A stretch of DNA of 64,000 bases from Dokdonella_A sp963775445 (lineage in GTDB: Bacteria > Pseudomonadota > Gammaproteobacteria > Xanthomonadales > Rhodanobacteraceae), in the NCBI GenBank assembly GCA_963775445.1, contig CAVZIT010000006.1:186001-250000 (forward strand). Direction: 5' to 3'. The position numbers and the translations under genes were made by a program. Numbering within the stretch: the first letter of the stretch is position 1; each line of letters begins with the position of its first letter. The notes beneath the pieces are model-generated. The model did no database searches. It saw only the letters and a list, made by a program, of their open reading frames with translations, and had not been told where the DNA came from. Shown piece after piece: positions 1-8,949 of this stretch.

Positions 1-602
1 ACGCCAGGATGCTGCCCGACGTGCCAGATGCCGAGCACTGCGAGCGTCAGGAACCACAGCACCATGATCGGCGCAAACACCGCTCCGACCTTGCCTGTTC
101 CACGATTCTGGAATGCGAACAGCAGCACGATGATCAGTGCAGCCGTCGGCACCACCCAGTGACCGAAATGCGGTGCGACGATTTCCAGGCCTTCCACCGC
201 ACCCAGCACGGAAATTGCCGGGGTGATGACGCCATCACCGAAAAACAGCGCGGCGCCGAACAGACCAAGCATGACGATCCACCAGCGCGCACGCTGGCTC
301 GAGCGCACGCTGCGCTGGGCCAGCGCGGTCAAGGCCATGATGCCGCCCTCGCCCTTGTTGTCGGCGCGCATGATGAAGGTCGCATACTTGACCGACACCA
401 CGAGGATCAGCGCCCAGAACACCAGCGACAGGATGCCGAGCACGTTGGCCGTGGTCGGAATCACACCGTGCTCGCCGAACGTCTGCTTGATCGTGTACAG
501 CGGACTGGTGCCGATGTCGCCATACACCACGCCGATCGCGCCGAGCACGAGGGTCGATACGCGCGAGCGCGTGTCCTTGTCGCTGGGAACGGCGTCATTC
601 AT
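1..602 (-). CDS. kup: Potassium uptake permease Kup, N-terminal part (runs off window)
   Basis: The frame opens at an ATG at 602 and leaves the window at base 1, giving about 200 residues of a protein that is normally 600-700 long. Seen: the family signature GDIGTSPLY near residues 28-36, then alternating long hydrophobic stretches. Known: KUP/HAK/KT proteins are inner-membrane K+ importers driven by the proton gradient. The ATG overlaps the ruvA stop as ATGA, so it is probably translationally coupled to the ruvC-ruvA genes. The C-terminal half cannot be judged. Confidence 0.93.
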   Translation of the reverse strand, partial: MNDAVPSDKDTRSRVSTLVLGAIGVVYGDIGTSPLYTIKQTFGEHGVIPTTANVLGILSLVFWALILVVSVKYATFIMRADNKGEGGIMALTALAQRSVRSSQRARWWIVMLGLFGAALFFGDGVITPAISVLGAVEGLEIVAPHFGHWVVPTAALIIVLLFAFQNRGTGKVGAVFAPIMVLWFLTLAVLGIWHVGQHPG

Positions 603-1189
603 CGCAGGGCGGCCTTGAGGGCCTTGCGGATGATGTCTTCGGCGCTGTCGCCCGGAGCACACGCTTCCCGGACCAGACGCGCTATCTCGGCCGGCTTGTA
701 CCCGAGCGATTGCAGCGCCACGCTGGCCTCGGTCATCGGATCGCGCGCCCTGTCACTTCCGGCCGGCGCGAGCGACACAGCACCAGGTGCGTTTACGCGA
801 TCACGCAATTCCACCAGCATGCGTTCGGCCGTCTTCTTCCCGATGCCGGGTATGCGCGTCAACGCCGCGACATCGCCGCCATGGATCAGTCGCGCGAATT
901 CATCGGCATTGACCGCGGACAACACCGCAAGAGCAATGCGCGCGCCAATGCCGCCGACCTTCTGCAAATTGCGAAACAGCGTGCGTTCGCCTTCGCTCAG
1001 GAAACCGTACAGCGCCACCGTGTCGTCCTTGACCGCGTAGTGGGTATACAAGAACACTTCGCGACCGGTTTCAGGCAGATCGAAAAACGTGGACATCGGC
1101 GCTTCGAGTTCATAGCCGACGCCGCTGACATCGATCACCAGCCAGGGCGGTTGCTTGGCTTCGAGTCGCCCCCTGAGACGTCCGATCAC
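599..1189 (-). CDS. ruvA: Holliday junction branch migration protein RuvA
   Basis: 196 residues, the usual RuvA length, starting at a GTG that overlaps the ruvC stop (GTGA). Seen: the N-terminal OB-fold start IGRLRG, the helix-hairpin-helix stretches VGGIGARIALAVLS and IPGIGKKTAERM, and a C-terminal domain near residues 145-196 ending in IIRKALKAAL. Known: RuvA tetramers bind the four-way junction and load the RuvB motor. The order yebC-ruvC-ruvA is the common gammaproteobacterial one; ruvB would normally follow, but here kup is next. Confidence 0.97.
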   Translation of the reverse strand: MIGRLRGRLEAKQPPWLVIDVSGVGYELEAPMSTFFDLPETGREVFLYTHYAVKDDTVALYGFLSEGERTLFRNLQKVGGIGARIALAVLSAVNADEFARLIHGGDVAALTRIPGIGKKTAERMLVELRDRVNAPGAVSLAPAGSDRARDPMTEASVALQSLGYKPAEIARLVREACAPGDSAEDIIRKALKAALR

Positions 1190-1737
1190 CGTCTGCGTCT
1201 CCAGGCGATACGCGGGATGCCCAGGCGCGCGACGCTGGCGCGCGTGTGCGCGTGCGTCAGCGCCAACGCCAGCGCATCGGCAGCGTCGGACTGCAATTTG
1301 CCTTCGAGATCCAACAGGATGCCAACCATGTGCTGCACTTGCCTCTTGTCCGCCGCACCGCCCCCGACCACCGCCTGCTTCACTTCGCGCGCGGCATACT
1401 CGGTCACCGCGATACCACGCGCGACGACCGCGCAGATCGCCGCACCCCGCGCCTGCCCGAGCTTGAGCGCCGAATCGGGATTGCGCGCCATGAACACGCG
1501 CTCGATCGCCACCTCGTTCGGCCGATGCGTATCGATGATCGCGCAGATCTCGTCGAATATCTGCTTGAGCCTGAGTGCAAAACTGTCGTTGGCAACCAGA
1601 TCGAGCGCGCAGTGGAACACGTGCCGGCTCGATCCGGCGTCGGCCACATCGATGATACCGATGCCGGTGCGCCGACTGCCCGGGTCGATTCCGAGGATGC
1701 GCACCGCGGTGGCGGCTCGTTGTGCGATGACGGTCAC
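1186..1737 (-). CDS. ruvC: Crossover junction endodeoxyribonuclease RuvC
   Basis: Resolves Holliday junctions together with RuvAB. Seen: the RNase H-like first strand ILGIDPGSRRTG with the first catalytic Asp, the acidic residue in VAIERVFMARNPDSALKLGQARG, and the C-terminal SDAADALALALTHAH. The longest frame starts at GTG 1737 (183 aa). Most RuvC proteins begin right before the ILGIDPG strand, so GTG 1704 (172 aa) is an equally good start. It overlaps ruvA by 4 bases. Confidence 0.96.
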   Translation of the reverse strand: MTVIAQRAATAVRILGIDPGSRRTGIGIIDVADAGSSRHVFHCALDLVANDSFALRLKQIFDEICAIIDTHRPNEVAIERVFMARNPDSALKLGQARGAAICAVVARGIAVTEYAAREVKQAVVGGGAADKRQVQHMVGILLDLEGKLQSDAADALALALTHAHTRASVARLGIPRIAWRRRR

Positions 1738-1743
1738 GTCGCG

Positions 1744-2484
1744 CTACGCGTACGCGTCGGCCGGCAGGTCGGCATTCGAATACACCGCGCGCACGTCGTC
1801 GAGATCGTCCAGCCAGTCGAGCAACCGGGCGACCGCTTGCGCCTGGTCGCCTTCAAGCGTGACGTCGGTCTCCGCGCGCATCGTGATTTCCGCTTCGGCT
1901 GCATCGAGATCCGCCGCTTTCATGGCGTCGAGCACGGCATCGAATGCTTCCGGCGTGGTCAGGACCTCGACCGAACCATCTTCGGGAAACGAGATCACGT
2001 CGTCGGCGCCGGCTTCGATCGCCGCCTCCATGATGCGGTTTTCGTCCGCGCCGGGTGCAAACGACAGCACGCCGCACTTGCGGAACAGATAGCCCACCGA
2101 GCCGTCGGTTCCGAGGTTGCCGCCGAACTTTGAAAACGCGTGGCGCACATCGGCGACCGTGCGCAGGCGATTGTCGGTGGTGCATTCGACGATCACCGCG
2201 GCTCCGCCGGGTGCGTAGCCTTCGTAGCGCACGTCCTCATAGTGAACGCCTTCGAGCTCGCCGGTCGCCTTCTTGATCGCGCGCTCGATCGCGTCGCGCG
2301 TCATGTTGGCGGTCAGCGCCTTGTCCATTGCCAGGCGCAGGCGCGGATTGGCCGCGGCGTCACCGCCCCCGGCACGCGCCGCCACCGTGATCTCCCGAAT
2401 CAGCTTGGTGAATACCTTGCCGCGTTTGGCGTCCTGCGCGTTCTTGCGGTGCTGGATGTTCGCCCATTTGGAATGGCCCGCCAT
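1744..2484 (-). CDS. yebC: YebC/PmpR-type (TACO1 family) protein
   Basis: 246 residues from the ATG at 2484, which gives the invariant family start MAGHSKWANIQHRK; a longer frame to 2511 adds nine unrelated residues and is rejected. Seen: the KRGKVFTKLIREI and GGGDAAANPRLR stretches and the middle GYAPGGAAVIVE motif. Known: members are reported as DNA-binding regulators and, more recently, as factors relieving ribosome stalling on difficult sequences such as polyproline. It sits 6 bases upstream of ruvC, the standard neighbourhood, and is probably co-transcribed with it. Confidence 0.96.
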   Translation of the reverse strand: MAGHSKWANIQHRKNAQDAKRGKVFTKLIREITVAARAGGGDAAANPRLRLAMDKALTANMTRDAIERAIKKATGELEGVHYEDVRYEGYAPGGAAVIVECTTDNRLRTVADVRHAFSKFGGNLGTDGSVGYLFRKCGVLSFAPGADENRIMEAAIEAGADDVISFPEDGSVEVLTTPEAFDAVLDAMKAADLDAAEAEITMRAETDVTLEGDQAQAVARLLDWLDDLDDVRAVYSNADLPADAYA

Positions 2485-2562
2485 ATGAGACCTGCAATCT
2501 TTCAACCGCAAACTGGAGATTTTATCAGGCCGCGCGCCGGCCCATGTGATAGCTCGAAGCGC

Positions 2563-3186
2563 TCAGCCACGCGGGAACGCTCCGTTCTGCAGGAAAGCGG
2601 AACAAAGCGCAGCCGCTTCGGACGAAAACAGGAGGCCCGTATGACTGGCCGCGATCACGCGGTGATCACTGATTCCCGGCAATTCGGTTTCGGCCACTGT
2701 CACCGTTCCGTCGCCCGGCCCGGCCCATCCGCCGAACAGAAATCCGAGTCCGAGCGGCAGACGCCCGGCGATCACCCCGACGGACCGCCGGCCGTCCCAG
2801 GTCTGCAATCCGCCGGCAAGCATCTCGTGGCTGCGACCGAGCATCCAGCGCCCCCCGGGCCAATGTGCGAAGCCACGCGCGGCCGAACTGCCCCGCAGCG
2901 GCGAACCGAGGCATACGACGCGCCCGGGCGGCAAATTGTCGGCTTCCTGGATCATCTTGAGTGCAAGCACGCCGCCGAGACTGTGCCCGACCAAATGAAC
3001 TTCGTCCGCCGTGCTTGCGCGCATGCATGCCTGGAGCCGCGCGAGCGTGCGATCCGGATATCCCGCGACGCTCTCGTATTCGAACAACTCAACCGAGAAG
3101 CCGTCCGCGCGCAGACGCCGCGCCAGCGGTTGCAACGTGATCCCGCGCATCCAGATGCCGTGCAGCAGGATGACATGCGCGCTCAC
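2563..3186 (-). CDS. Alpha/beta hydrolase, PGAP1/lipase-like
   Basis: 207 residues, cytoplasmic (no signal peptide seen). Seen: N-terminal HVILLHGIWM strand and oxyanion-hole region, and the nucleophile elbow GHSLGG near residues 67-72. A late Asp (PGDGTVTVAE) and the His in ASHTGLL complete a plausible Ser-Asp-His triad. Known: this GHSLGG fold covers acyl-ester hydrolases and PGAP1-like lipases; the substrate cannot be read from the sequence. It lies between yebC and aspS on the same strand, with gaps of about 40-80 bases. Confidence 0.85.
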   Translation of the reverse strand: MSAHVILLHGIWMRGITLQPLARRLRADGFSVELFEYESVAGYPDRTLARLQACMRASTADEVHLVGHSLGGVLALKMIQEADNLPPGRVVCLGSPLRGSSAARGFAHWPGGRWMLGRSHEMLAGGLQTWDGRRSVGVIAGRLPLGLGFLFGGWAGPGDGTVTVAETELPGISDHRVIAASHTGLLFSSEAAALCSAFLQNGAFPRG

Positions 3187-3223
3187 GGGACGCGTACGCC
3201 CCGCGGCGGACTTCCTGCGCCGG

Positions 3224-4984
3224 TCAATGTTTTCCAGACAACTGGATATGCAACTCCTTGAGTTGCGCGTCCGGAACCGAGGAGGGCGCCTCGGTCATGA
3301 GGTCCTGCGCGCTGGTGGTCTTCGGAAACGCGATGACGTCCCTTATCGACTCCGTTCCTGCGATGAGGGCCGCAATGCGGTCGATCCCGAAAGCGATCCC
3401 GCCGTGCGGCGGCGCACCGTAGCGCAACGCTTCGAGCAAAAAACCGAATTTCGCTTCGGCCTCTTCGCCGCCGATCCCGAGCAGATCGAATACTGCACTC
3501 TGCATCTCGGCGCGGTGGATGCGGATCGAGCCGCCGCCGATCTCGTTGCCGTTCAACACCATGTCGTAGCCGCGCGACACTGCATTCCTCGCGTTCGCGA
3601 CCAGGTCGGCGACATCGTCGACGGCCGGCGCAGTGAACGGATGATGCAGAGCGACGTAGCGCCGCGCCGCCTCATCGTATTCGAACATCGGGAAATCGGT
3701 CACCCAGAGCGGCTTCCACGCGTTTTCGACGAGGCCGCGATCGCGCCCGATCTTCAAGCGCAGCGCGCCCATGAAATCACTCACTGTCTTCCAGGGACCC
3801 GCGCCGAAGAACACCAGATCGCCGGTTGCGGCCGCAGTCGCATCGAGCAGCCCGGCCAGCGTCGCGTCATCGAAGAATTTGGCGATCGGCGAATTGACGC
3901 CATCGCGCCCGGCCGCGCGATCCGCCACCTTGAGCCAGGCGAGCCCCTTGGCCCCGTATTTGGCTGCGTGCGCGGCGCAATCGTCAATCTGCTTGCGGCT
4001 CAGATCAGCGCCGCCGGGAACGCGCAATGCCGCTACTCGCCCGTCGGCGTGATGCGCCCAGTCGGAAAACACCTTGAACTGGCTGGTTTTCACCAAATCG
4101 GCGACGTCGACCAGCTCGAGGGCGATGCGCAGGTCGGGTTTGTCCGATCCGAATCGACGCATCGCCTCGGCGTAGGTCAGCCGCGGAAAGGGATCGTCCA
4201 GTTGGACCTGCGCGACTTCGCGCAACACATCGCGCACCATGGCCTCAACTGTTTTTTGCACGAGCTGCTCGTCGACAAAAGCAAACTCGATGTCGAGTTG
4301 GGTGAATTCGGGTTGGCGGTCGGCGCGCAAGTCCTCGTCGCGGAAGCAGCGCGCAATCTGGTAGTAACGATCGAAGCCCGCAACCATGAGCAACTGCTTG
4401 AACAACTGCGGCGATTGAGGCAACGCGAAGAACTCGCCCGCATGCAGGCGCGATGGCACCAGGTAATCGCGCGCGCCCTCGGGCGTCGCCTTGGTCAGGA
4501 TCGGGGTTTCGATATCCTGGAAGCCGGCGGCATCGAGCCAGTGGCGCAGCGCGGAAACCAGACGGGTGCGCAAGCGCAATTTCCTCTGCATGTCCGGCTG
4601 GCGCAGGTCCAGGTAACGGTATTTGAGGCGCATCTCCTCGCTCGGGTTCTCGTGCAGCGCGAATGGCAGATTCGCGGCGCTGTTGAGCACCTCGATGGTG
4701 TCGGCCAGCACCTCGACGCGGCCGGTCGGAATGCGCTCGTTGATGTTGCTGCGTGCGCGCACCTTGCCGGTGACGCGCAGGCAGAACTCGTAGCGCACCT
4801 GATTCGCGATCGCGAACCCGGCTGCATTGTCCGGGTCGACGACAATCTGCACGATACCCTCGTGGTCGCGCAGATCGATGAAAATCACGCCGCCGTGGTC
4901 GCGACGCGTGTCCACCCATCCGCACAGCGAAATGGTGTGGTCGATCAAGGCCTCATCGACGAGACCGCAAAAATGGGTACGCAT
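3224..4984 (-). CDS. aspS: Aspartate--tRNA ligase
   Basis: 586 residues, full length for a bacterial-type AspRS. Seen: N-terminal anticodon-binding OB fold (start MRTHFCG, LCGWVDTRRDHGG), class II motif 2 (CFRDEDLRADRQPEFTQLD), the bacterial GAD insertion in the middle, and motif 3 GIAFGIDRIAALI near the C-terminus. The loop RRDHGG carries His at position 30 where E. coli has Leu. In Pseudomonas aeruginosa the equivalent His is tied to a non-discriminating enzyme that also charges tRNA-Asn. No Shine-Dalgarno oddity is seen. Confidence 0.97.
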   Translation of the reverse strand: MRTHFCGLVDEALIDHTISLCGWVDTRRDHGGVIFIDLRDHEGIVQIVVDPDNAAGFAIANQVRYEFCLRVTGKVRARSNINERIPTGRVEVLADTIEVLNSAANLPFALHENPSEEMRLKYRYLDLRQPDMQRKLRLRTRLVSALRHWLDAAGFQDIETPILTKATPEGARDYLVPSRLHAGEFFALPQSPQLFKQLLMVAGFDRYYQIARCFRDEDLRADRQPEFTQLDIEFAFVDEQLVQKTVEAMVRDVLREVAQVQLDDPFPRLTYAEAMRRFGSDKPDLRIALELVDVADLVKTSQFKVFSDWAHHADGRVAALRVPGGADLSRKQIDDCAAHAAKYGAKGLAWLKVADRAAGRDGVNSPIAKFFDDATLAGLLDATAAATGDLVFFGAGPWKTVSDFMGALRLKIGRDRGLVENAWKPLWVTDFPMFEYDEAARRYVALHHPFTAPAVDDVADLVANARNAVSRGYDMVLNGNEIGGGSIRIHRAEMQSAVFDLLGIGGEEAEAKFGFLLEALRYGAPPHGGIAFGIDRIAALIAGTESIRDVIAFPKTTSAQDLMTEAPSSVPDAQLKELHIQLSGKH

Positions 4985-5255
4985 GAATGCTCCGCAGACG
5001 GCATCGCGAGTTCGCCCGAACGGGTCGCGAAGCGCGGAATGCTACGGAGGATTGCGCCTTACTGCAAAGAAGCCGAACTGCAAGGGGCGCCGAGCGCGCA
5101 ACACCCGCCAAGTCAGGCGGGGTGCCTGCACGCGCGCGCGGCCATCGACTCCACGTCAAGCTCGATCGGACAATGCGTCCACGCGCAGCTTGATGATCAT
5201 GCCACCCGGCGCGCCATTGCGGCGCGCCGGATACGAAAGGATTTGCTGCAACAAA

Positions 5256-5816
5256 TCAGCGCCAGCGACGATCGACGCGGAATATTGCCTCACAACCATT
5301 GTCGACCCAGATTCCTGCGCGATTGAAGCCCCAAGTGCGACCTCGCACGCAACTCGAATTGGAAAGCTGTCGCTCGATGCGCACATCGCTGCCGCGACCG
5401 GTATCCACGAGGCACATGTTGTAGCGGAAGTTCTGGCTGCCGCAATGCACACGAATCGCGGTATTCCAACCCGCGCCTGGTCGCCACCCGTCGTGCCCGC
5501 GGTGCCCGTCGTACCTGCCGTCCTCGTCATGCCCGCCGCGTCCGACACGGGCGAAGCGGCCAGCGCATCCCTTGTCCACCCAGATGCCGCCGCGATCAAT
5601 ACCCCAGGTCCGTCCCCTTACGCATGCCGCACTCGACGTCTGGCGCACGAGTTCCGCATCACGCCAGGGAACAGAGCAATGTGACGGTCGAAAATCCCGA
5701 CTCTCGCAGGTCACGACATCGCGACGATGATCGTCGCGACGATCGCGGGCGTGCACCGATGCGATCGGCAGCAAGAAGAGGCCCAACACCAGCAGGGTTG
5801 CGCAACGTACAGTCAT
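5256..5816 (-). CDS. Secreted DUF3011 family protein
   Basis: Two ATG codons lie at 5822 and 5816. The ribosome-binding sequence GGGAG sits about 8 bases before the second, which therefore decides the start (186 residues). Seen: a signal peptide ending near ASVHA, then two copies of a module with C-ES..FRxxxC and SSCVRGRTWG..GIWVDxGC, roughly residues 36-90 and 110-180, separated by a Gly/His/Asp-rich linker. Known: DUF3011 proteins are exported cysteine-rich proteins of unknown role. It separates fmdB from aspS, which are more often adjacent. Confidence 0.85.
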   Translation of the reverse strand: MTVRCATLLVLGLFLLPIASVHARDRRDDHRRDVVTCESRDFRPSHCSVPWRDAELVRQTSSAACVRGRTWGIDRGGIWVDKGCAGRFARVGRGGHDEDGRYDGHRGHDGWRPGAGWNTAIRVHCGSQNFRYNMCLVDTGRGSDVRIERQLSNSSCVRGRTWGFNRAGIWVDNGCEAIFRVDRRWR

Positions 5817-5903
5817 GATCATTTCTCCCGATGTGGAAACGCAGCCGGAGTCTACAAGGGCTTGCTGAAGCACAGCGGAATGGGCACCGTCCGCTGACGT
5901 CGC

Positions 5904-6293
5904 TTACGACGATGAAGACGCTGCCGGTTTCGCTGCCGTGGATTTTTCCGTAGCGGTTTTTGCGCTGCTCGTGGATTCTCCGCCGGACGAAGAGGCCGCG
6001 GGCTTTTCCGGTTTCTTGTCGGCAACCGGCTTCGCCTCGGACGGCGTGTCCACCTTGGCGTCCGTCTTCGGCGGCTCGTCGCCACCCGCAAGGTTGCGCC
6101 GGGTGTCGCCCTCCTTCTTGAAATCGGTCTCGTACCAGCCAGCGCCCGCCAGACGGAACGCCGGGGCATTCAAGCGCCGATGCAGTCGCGGCTTGCCGCA
6201 TTCGGGGCAATCGACCGGATCGGCATCCGACAGTTTCTGCAGGCGCTCGAATCGATGGCTGCAGCTGTCGCATTCGAATTCGTAGATCGGCAT
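5904..6293 (-). CDS. FmdB-family zinc-ribbon protein
   Basis: 129 residues. Seen: start MPIYEFECDSCSHRFE with two CxxC knuckles (CDSC near residue 8, CPEC near residue 29), the conserved LNAPAFRLAG.GWYETDFK, and a low-complexity Ala/Ser/Lys tail from about residue 75. Known: FmdB/CxxC-CxxC-SSSS proteins are small zinc ribbons of uncertain regulatory role, often encoded near aspS in beta- and gammaproteobacteria. The Ser-rich end is typical of the family. Confidence 0.9.
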   Translation of the reverse strand: MPIYEFECDSCSHRFERLQKLSDADPVDCPECGKPRLHRRLNAPAFRLAGAGWYETDFKKEGDTRRNLAGGDEPPKTDAKVDTPSEAKPVADKKPEKPAASSSGGESTSSAKTATEKSTAAKPAASSSS

Positions 6294-6309
6294 CGAGATC
6301 TCGCTGACG

Positions 6310-6626
6310 TGACGCCGCGCGTGCGACGTGGCGCTGTGGATTTTGCAGCTGGCACGATGTTTTTCAAGTCCGCGCTATATCGAGCTCGATCCGTTGCGCG
6401 CGGCCATGGTCCAAACGCCGAAGGACCACCGCTGATAGAGCGTGCAGGTATCGCACCGGACGACTGAATCACCTGCGATCGTATGCCAGCCAGGAGCGCG
6501 CGCCTGGTGACGCGCGCTTCCAACGCATGGTCGAAACAACCCTGGGGCCCAGTCACCTACCGCCCGCGGGCGGCCAAGGCTGACCAAGACGAGAGATGAG
6601 GCTTGATTGGCCACGTCCCCTTTAAT
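6310..6626 (+). pseudogene. Remnant of a RAYT (REP-associated tyrosine) transposase
   Basis: This stretch aligns by eye with the better-preserved RAYT at 14577-15283. It shares TATATCGAGCTC (the YIEL active-tyrosine region), CGCGCGGCCATGGTCCAA, then GCAGGTATCGC and the C-terminal TCGTATGCCAGCCAGGAGCG. About 120 bases are missing in the middle and another block before the tyrosine region, so no protein can be made. It ends in the same terminal sequence, GGCCACGTCCCCTTT (6609-6623), as the intact copy. It was probably deposited as a full element and has since been deleted internally. Confidence 0.8.
6603..6625 (+). repeat. REP-type terminal sequence, right-end orientation
   Basis: Carries GGCCACGTCCCCTTTAA, nearly identical to the right end of the RAYT element at 15280-15302 and the inverse of the left ends at 8047-8069 and 14464-14486. 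It lies about 50 bases upstream of the permease gene, so it may overlap that gene's promoter. Confidence 0.8.
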
Positions 6627-6677
6627 CACCTACTCTGCGGTACGCAACTCGCCAACGGCAACCCCTGAAGGATCGCC

Positions 6678-8069
6678 ATGCCAACGTCCAGCGCGCGGCA
6701 ACTCGGATTCTGGATGTGCGTGGCCCTGGTCGTCGGCAACATCATCGGCTCGGGCATCTTCCTGCTGCCGGCCTCGCTCGCACCGTACGGGTTGAATAGC
6801 GTATGGGCGTGGCTGCTGACCTGTGCGGGCGCCATGGCGCTGGCGATGGTGTTCGGTGGATTGAGCCGCGCTTTTCCCGAGGCCGGCGGGCCTTACGCCT
6901 ACACGCGGATGGCGTTCGGCGACATGCCCGCTTTCGTGGTGCTCTGGACATACTGGATTTCGCTGTGGATCGGCAATGCGGCGATCGCCACCGCAGGCGT
7001 GAGCTATCTCAGTAATTTGTTGCCCTGGATCGCCGAGCAGCGCGGCGCGTCGGCGATCGTCACCGTGCTGTTCGTCTGGCTGCTGGCCGCAGTGAATGCC
7101 TGGAGCACGCGTGCTGCGGGCGAGCTGCAAATCGTCACAACGGTTGTCAAGCTGGTTCCATTGCTCGGCGTGGTCGGCCTCGGCGTGTGGCTTGCAATGA
7201 ACGGCAGCAGCCATTTGAACAGCGCTCATCTCGCGTCGTCGAAGTTCAACCTCAACGCGGTCACCGCAGCCGCGACCCTGGTGTTGTTTGCATTGTGCGG
7301 AGTGGAATCGGCGGCGGTCGCGGCGGACAAGGTGAAGGATCCGGCGCGCACGATTGCGCGTGCCAGCCTTGTCGGAACCGCGATAGCGGCGACCGTCTAC
7401 GTCATCGCCAGCACGACCGTCCTGCTGTTGATTCCCAGCGACCAGCTTGCGCATTCGAACGCGCCGTTCGCCGATGTCGCGAACCTGTTCTGGGGTTCGT
7501 CGGTTGCACACTGGTTTGCACTGTTCGCTGCGATCAGTTGCTTCGGCGCGCTCAACGGCTGGACGCTGCTGTGCGCGGAGATTCCGTTCCAGTTCGGCAA
7601 GAGCGGACTGTTCCCGAAAATCTTCGCCCATCAATCGCCGCGACAGACGCCGACCTTCGCGTTGTTCGTGTCGAGCCTGCTGGTCACCGTGCTGGTGTTG
7701 ATGAACTTCGGAAAATCGATGGTCGAGGTCTTCACCTTCATGGTGCTGTTATCGACGACGGCGACCCTGGTGATGTATCTGTTGTGCGCGCTGGCGTTGT
7801 TGAAGCTGCTGCGCAGTGGCGCGATGGCGGCGAGCAAACCGACATTCGCGCTGGCGATCGCAGGTGTGCTCGGCACGGTGTTTGCGCTTTGGGCGATCAT
7901 CGGAGCCGGCCTCAGCACCGACAGCAAGACCTGCGGCGAGGCGCTGGTCTGCTGGACGCCCTGGCAGTCCAATGCGGTGTACATGGGATTTGCGCTGATG
8001 GCCGCCGCGGTGCCGGTGTATTACGCGATGCGCTCGCAAAAAAGGCAAAAAGGGGCCGTGGCAAATTAA
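6678..8069 (+). CDS. APC-family amino-acid permease
   Basis: 463 residues with about 12 hydrophobic segments. Seen: the APC signature VVGNIIGSGIFLLP at residues 19-32, then GGPYAYTRMAFG in TM3 and GVESAAVAADKVKDPARTIARA in TM6/loop, as in basic amino-acid/polyamine antiporters (ArcD/AdiC-like). Known: inner-membrane uptake or exchange; the substrate is not deducible. The last residues (RQKGAVAN) are encoded by a REP-type end sequence, so the natural C-terminus may have been replaced or extended by an insertion. Confidence 0.9.
   Translation: MPTSSARQLGFWMCVALVVGNIIGSGIFLLPASLAPYGLNSVWAWLLTCAGAMALAMVFGGLSRAFPEAGGPYAYTRMAFGDMPAFVVLWTYWISLWIGNAAIATAGVSYLSNLLPWIAEQRGASAIVTVLFVWLLAAVNAWSTRAAGELQIVTTVVKLVPLLGVVGLGVWLAMNGSSHLNSAHLASSKFNLNAVTAAATLVLFALCGVESAAVAADKVKDPARTIARASLVGTAIAATVYVIASTTVLLLIPSDQLAHSNAPFADVANLFWGSSVAHWFALFAAISCFGALNGWTLLCAEIPFQFGKSGLFPKIFAHQSPRQTPTFALFVSSLLVTVLVLMNFGKSMVEVFTFMVLLSTTATLVMYLLCALALLKLLRSGAMAASKPTFALAIAGVLGTVFALWAIIGAGLSTDSKTCGEALVCWTPWQSNAVYMGFALMAAAVPVYYAMRSQKRQKGAVAN
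8047..8069 (+). repeat. REP-type terminal sequence, left-end orientation, inside permease 3' end
   Basis: AAAAAGGGGCCGTGGCAAAT matches the left end of the RAYT element (14464-14486) with one substitution. It supplies the last codons and the stop of the permease. With the inverted copy at 6603-6625 it brackets the permease gene. Confidence 0.75.
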
Positions 8070-8094
8070 TAGCGAACGGGGTTGGCGAACGGTG

Positions 8095-8409
8095 TCAGAT
8101 GCTGCCGGTTTCGTGGACACCATCCTGAGCCAATTGCCTCTGCCGCTCGAACTGCATCGGGCTGATTTAGCGGAGGGTCGAGTGGCGCCGTTTGCTGTTG
8201 TAGAACCGCTCGATATAGTCGAATACCTCGGCCTTGACATCATTTCGCGTGCGGCAGACCTTTCCGTAAGTGCGCTCCGTCTTGAGTGGAGCGACATGGA
8301 AATCCAATCGGCCGATCCTGGAACGATCGCAGTGACCTGCTAGATACCCGTCTGTTCGAGGATCTCGATCAAGTGCGTGAAATCGCCGGAGGTTGAACAC
8401 CCTGGTCAA
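8095..8409 (-). pseudogene. C-terminal remnant of an IS3-family transposase (OrfB)
   Basis: Read on the minus strand: LKTERTYGKVCRTRNDVK, then VFDYIERFYNSKRRHSTLR, stop, ISPMQFERQRQLA..GVHETGSI. This is the end of the rve integrase domain of IS3-type OrfB. The stop TAA replaces the Tyr codon expected before ISP, and everything upstream of the LKTERT block is missing or scrambled. It therefore encodes no active enzyme. The sequence near 8091-8120 probably contains the IS right end. Confidence 0.85.
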
Positions 8410-8949
8410 TATTGAACGAGAAAACCCTCGCCTATCCGGTCAGTTTTGCGAACGATCGAGGCGCCTAGCCTTCGCGCCCGTGTGTGTGCTGCCGAACATA
8501 CGCGCACGCTGCCCGACGCTACCCTCGTGCGAGTGCTCTTGACAACGGGTGCAACCTATACAGCGGCAGTGCAGTGCGACTCGCACCGCAGGAACCTATG
8601 ACTACACGATCGAGTGGAACATTTTGTCGCTCGACACCAGCGCCCTCAGATCAAGCCTTGAAGAGCATGTGGCGGATGCACAATCTTCGCTCTTCATGTC
8701 CGCCAAATCCGTCATCGAAAATCCACAGGTGTACGGAGAATCGACGGTGACTCCAAGCATCGAATGCGACTCAGGCAAGAACAATCATATTGATACGGAA
8801 CTCGCTATCGACGCGCGCGCACGATGCGCTTTCGCAAATCCCTGTCGGGCGCAGATCGGACGCATTGGAGAGAGCCCCACGCGTAGTCAACTTCGGACCC
8901 TCTCGTTGGACCGTTTGCGCATGAGGGCGGCGCGCGTCCACATGGAAGA
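8410..8949. other. 540-base stretch with no supported gene
   Basis: A 142-codon plus-strand frame (8549-8977) exists but resembles nothing I know, overlaps the start of the next gene, and has no clear ribosome-binding site. It is not called. No tRNA, strong hairpin or repeat shared with the rest of the window was noticed. The region presumably holds the promoter of the following ATPase pair. Confidence 0.5.

Noticed and set aside
3011..5326. 771-codon plus-strand frame antisense to aspS
   Set aside because: Mirror frame of a strongly supported aspS; Arg/His/Gln-rich composition with no domain.
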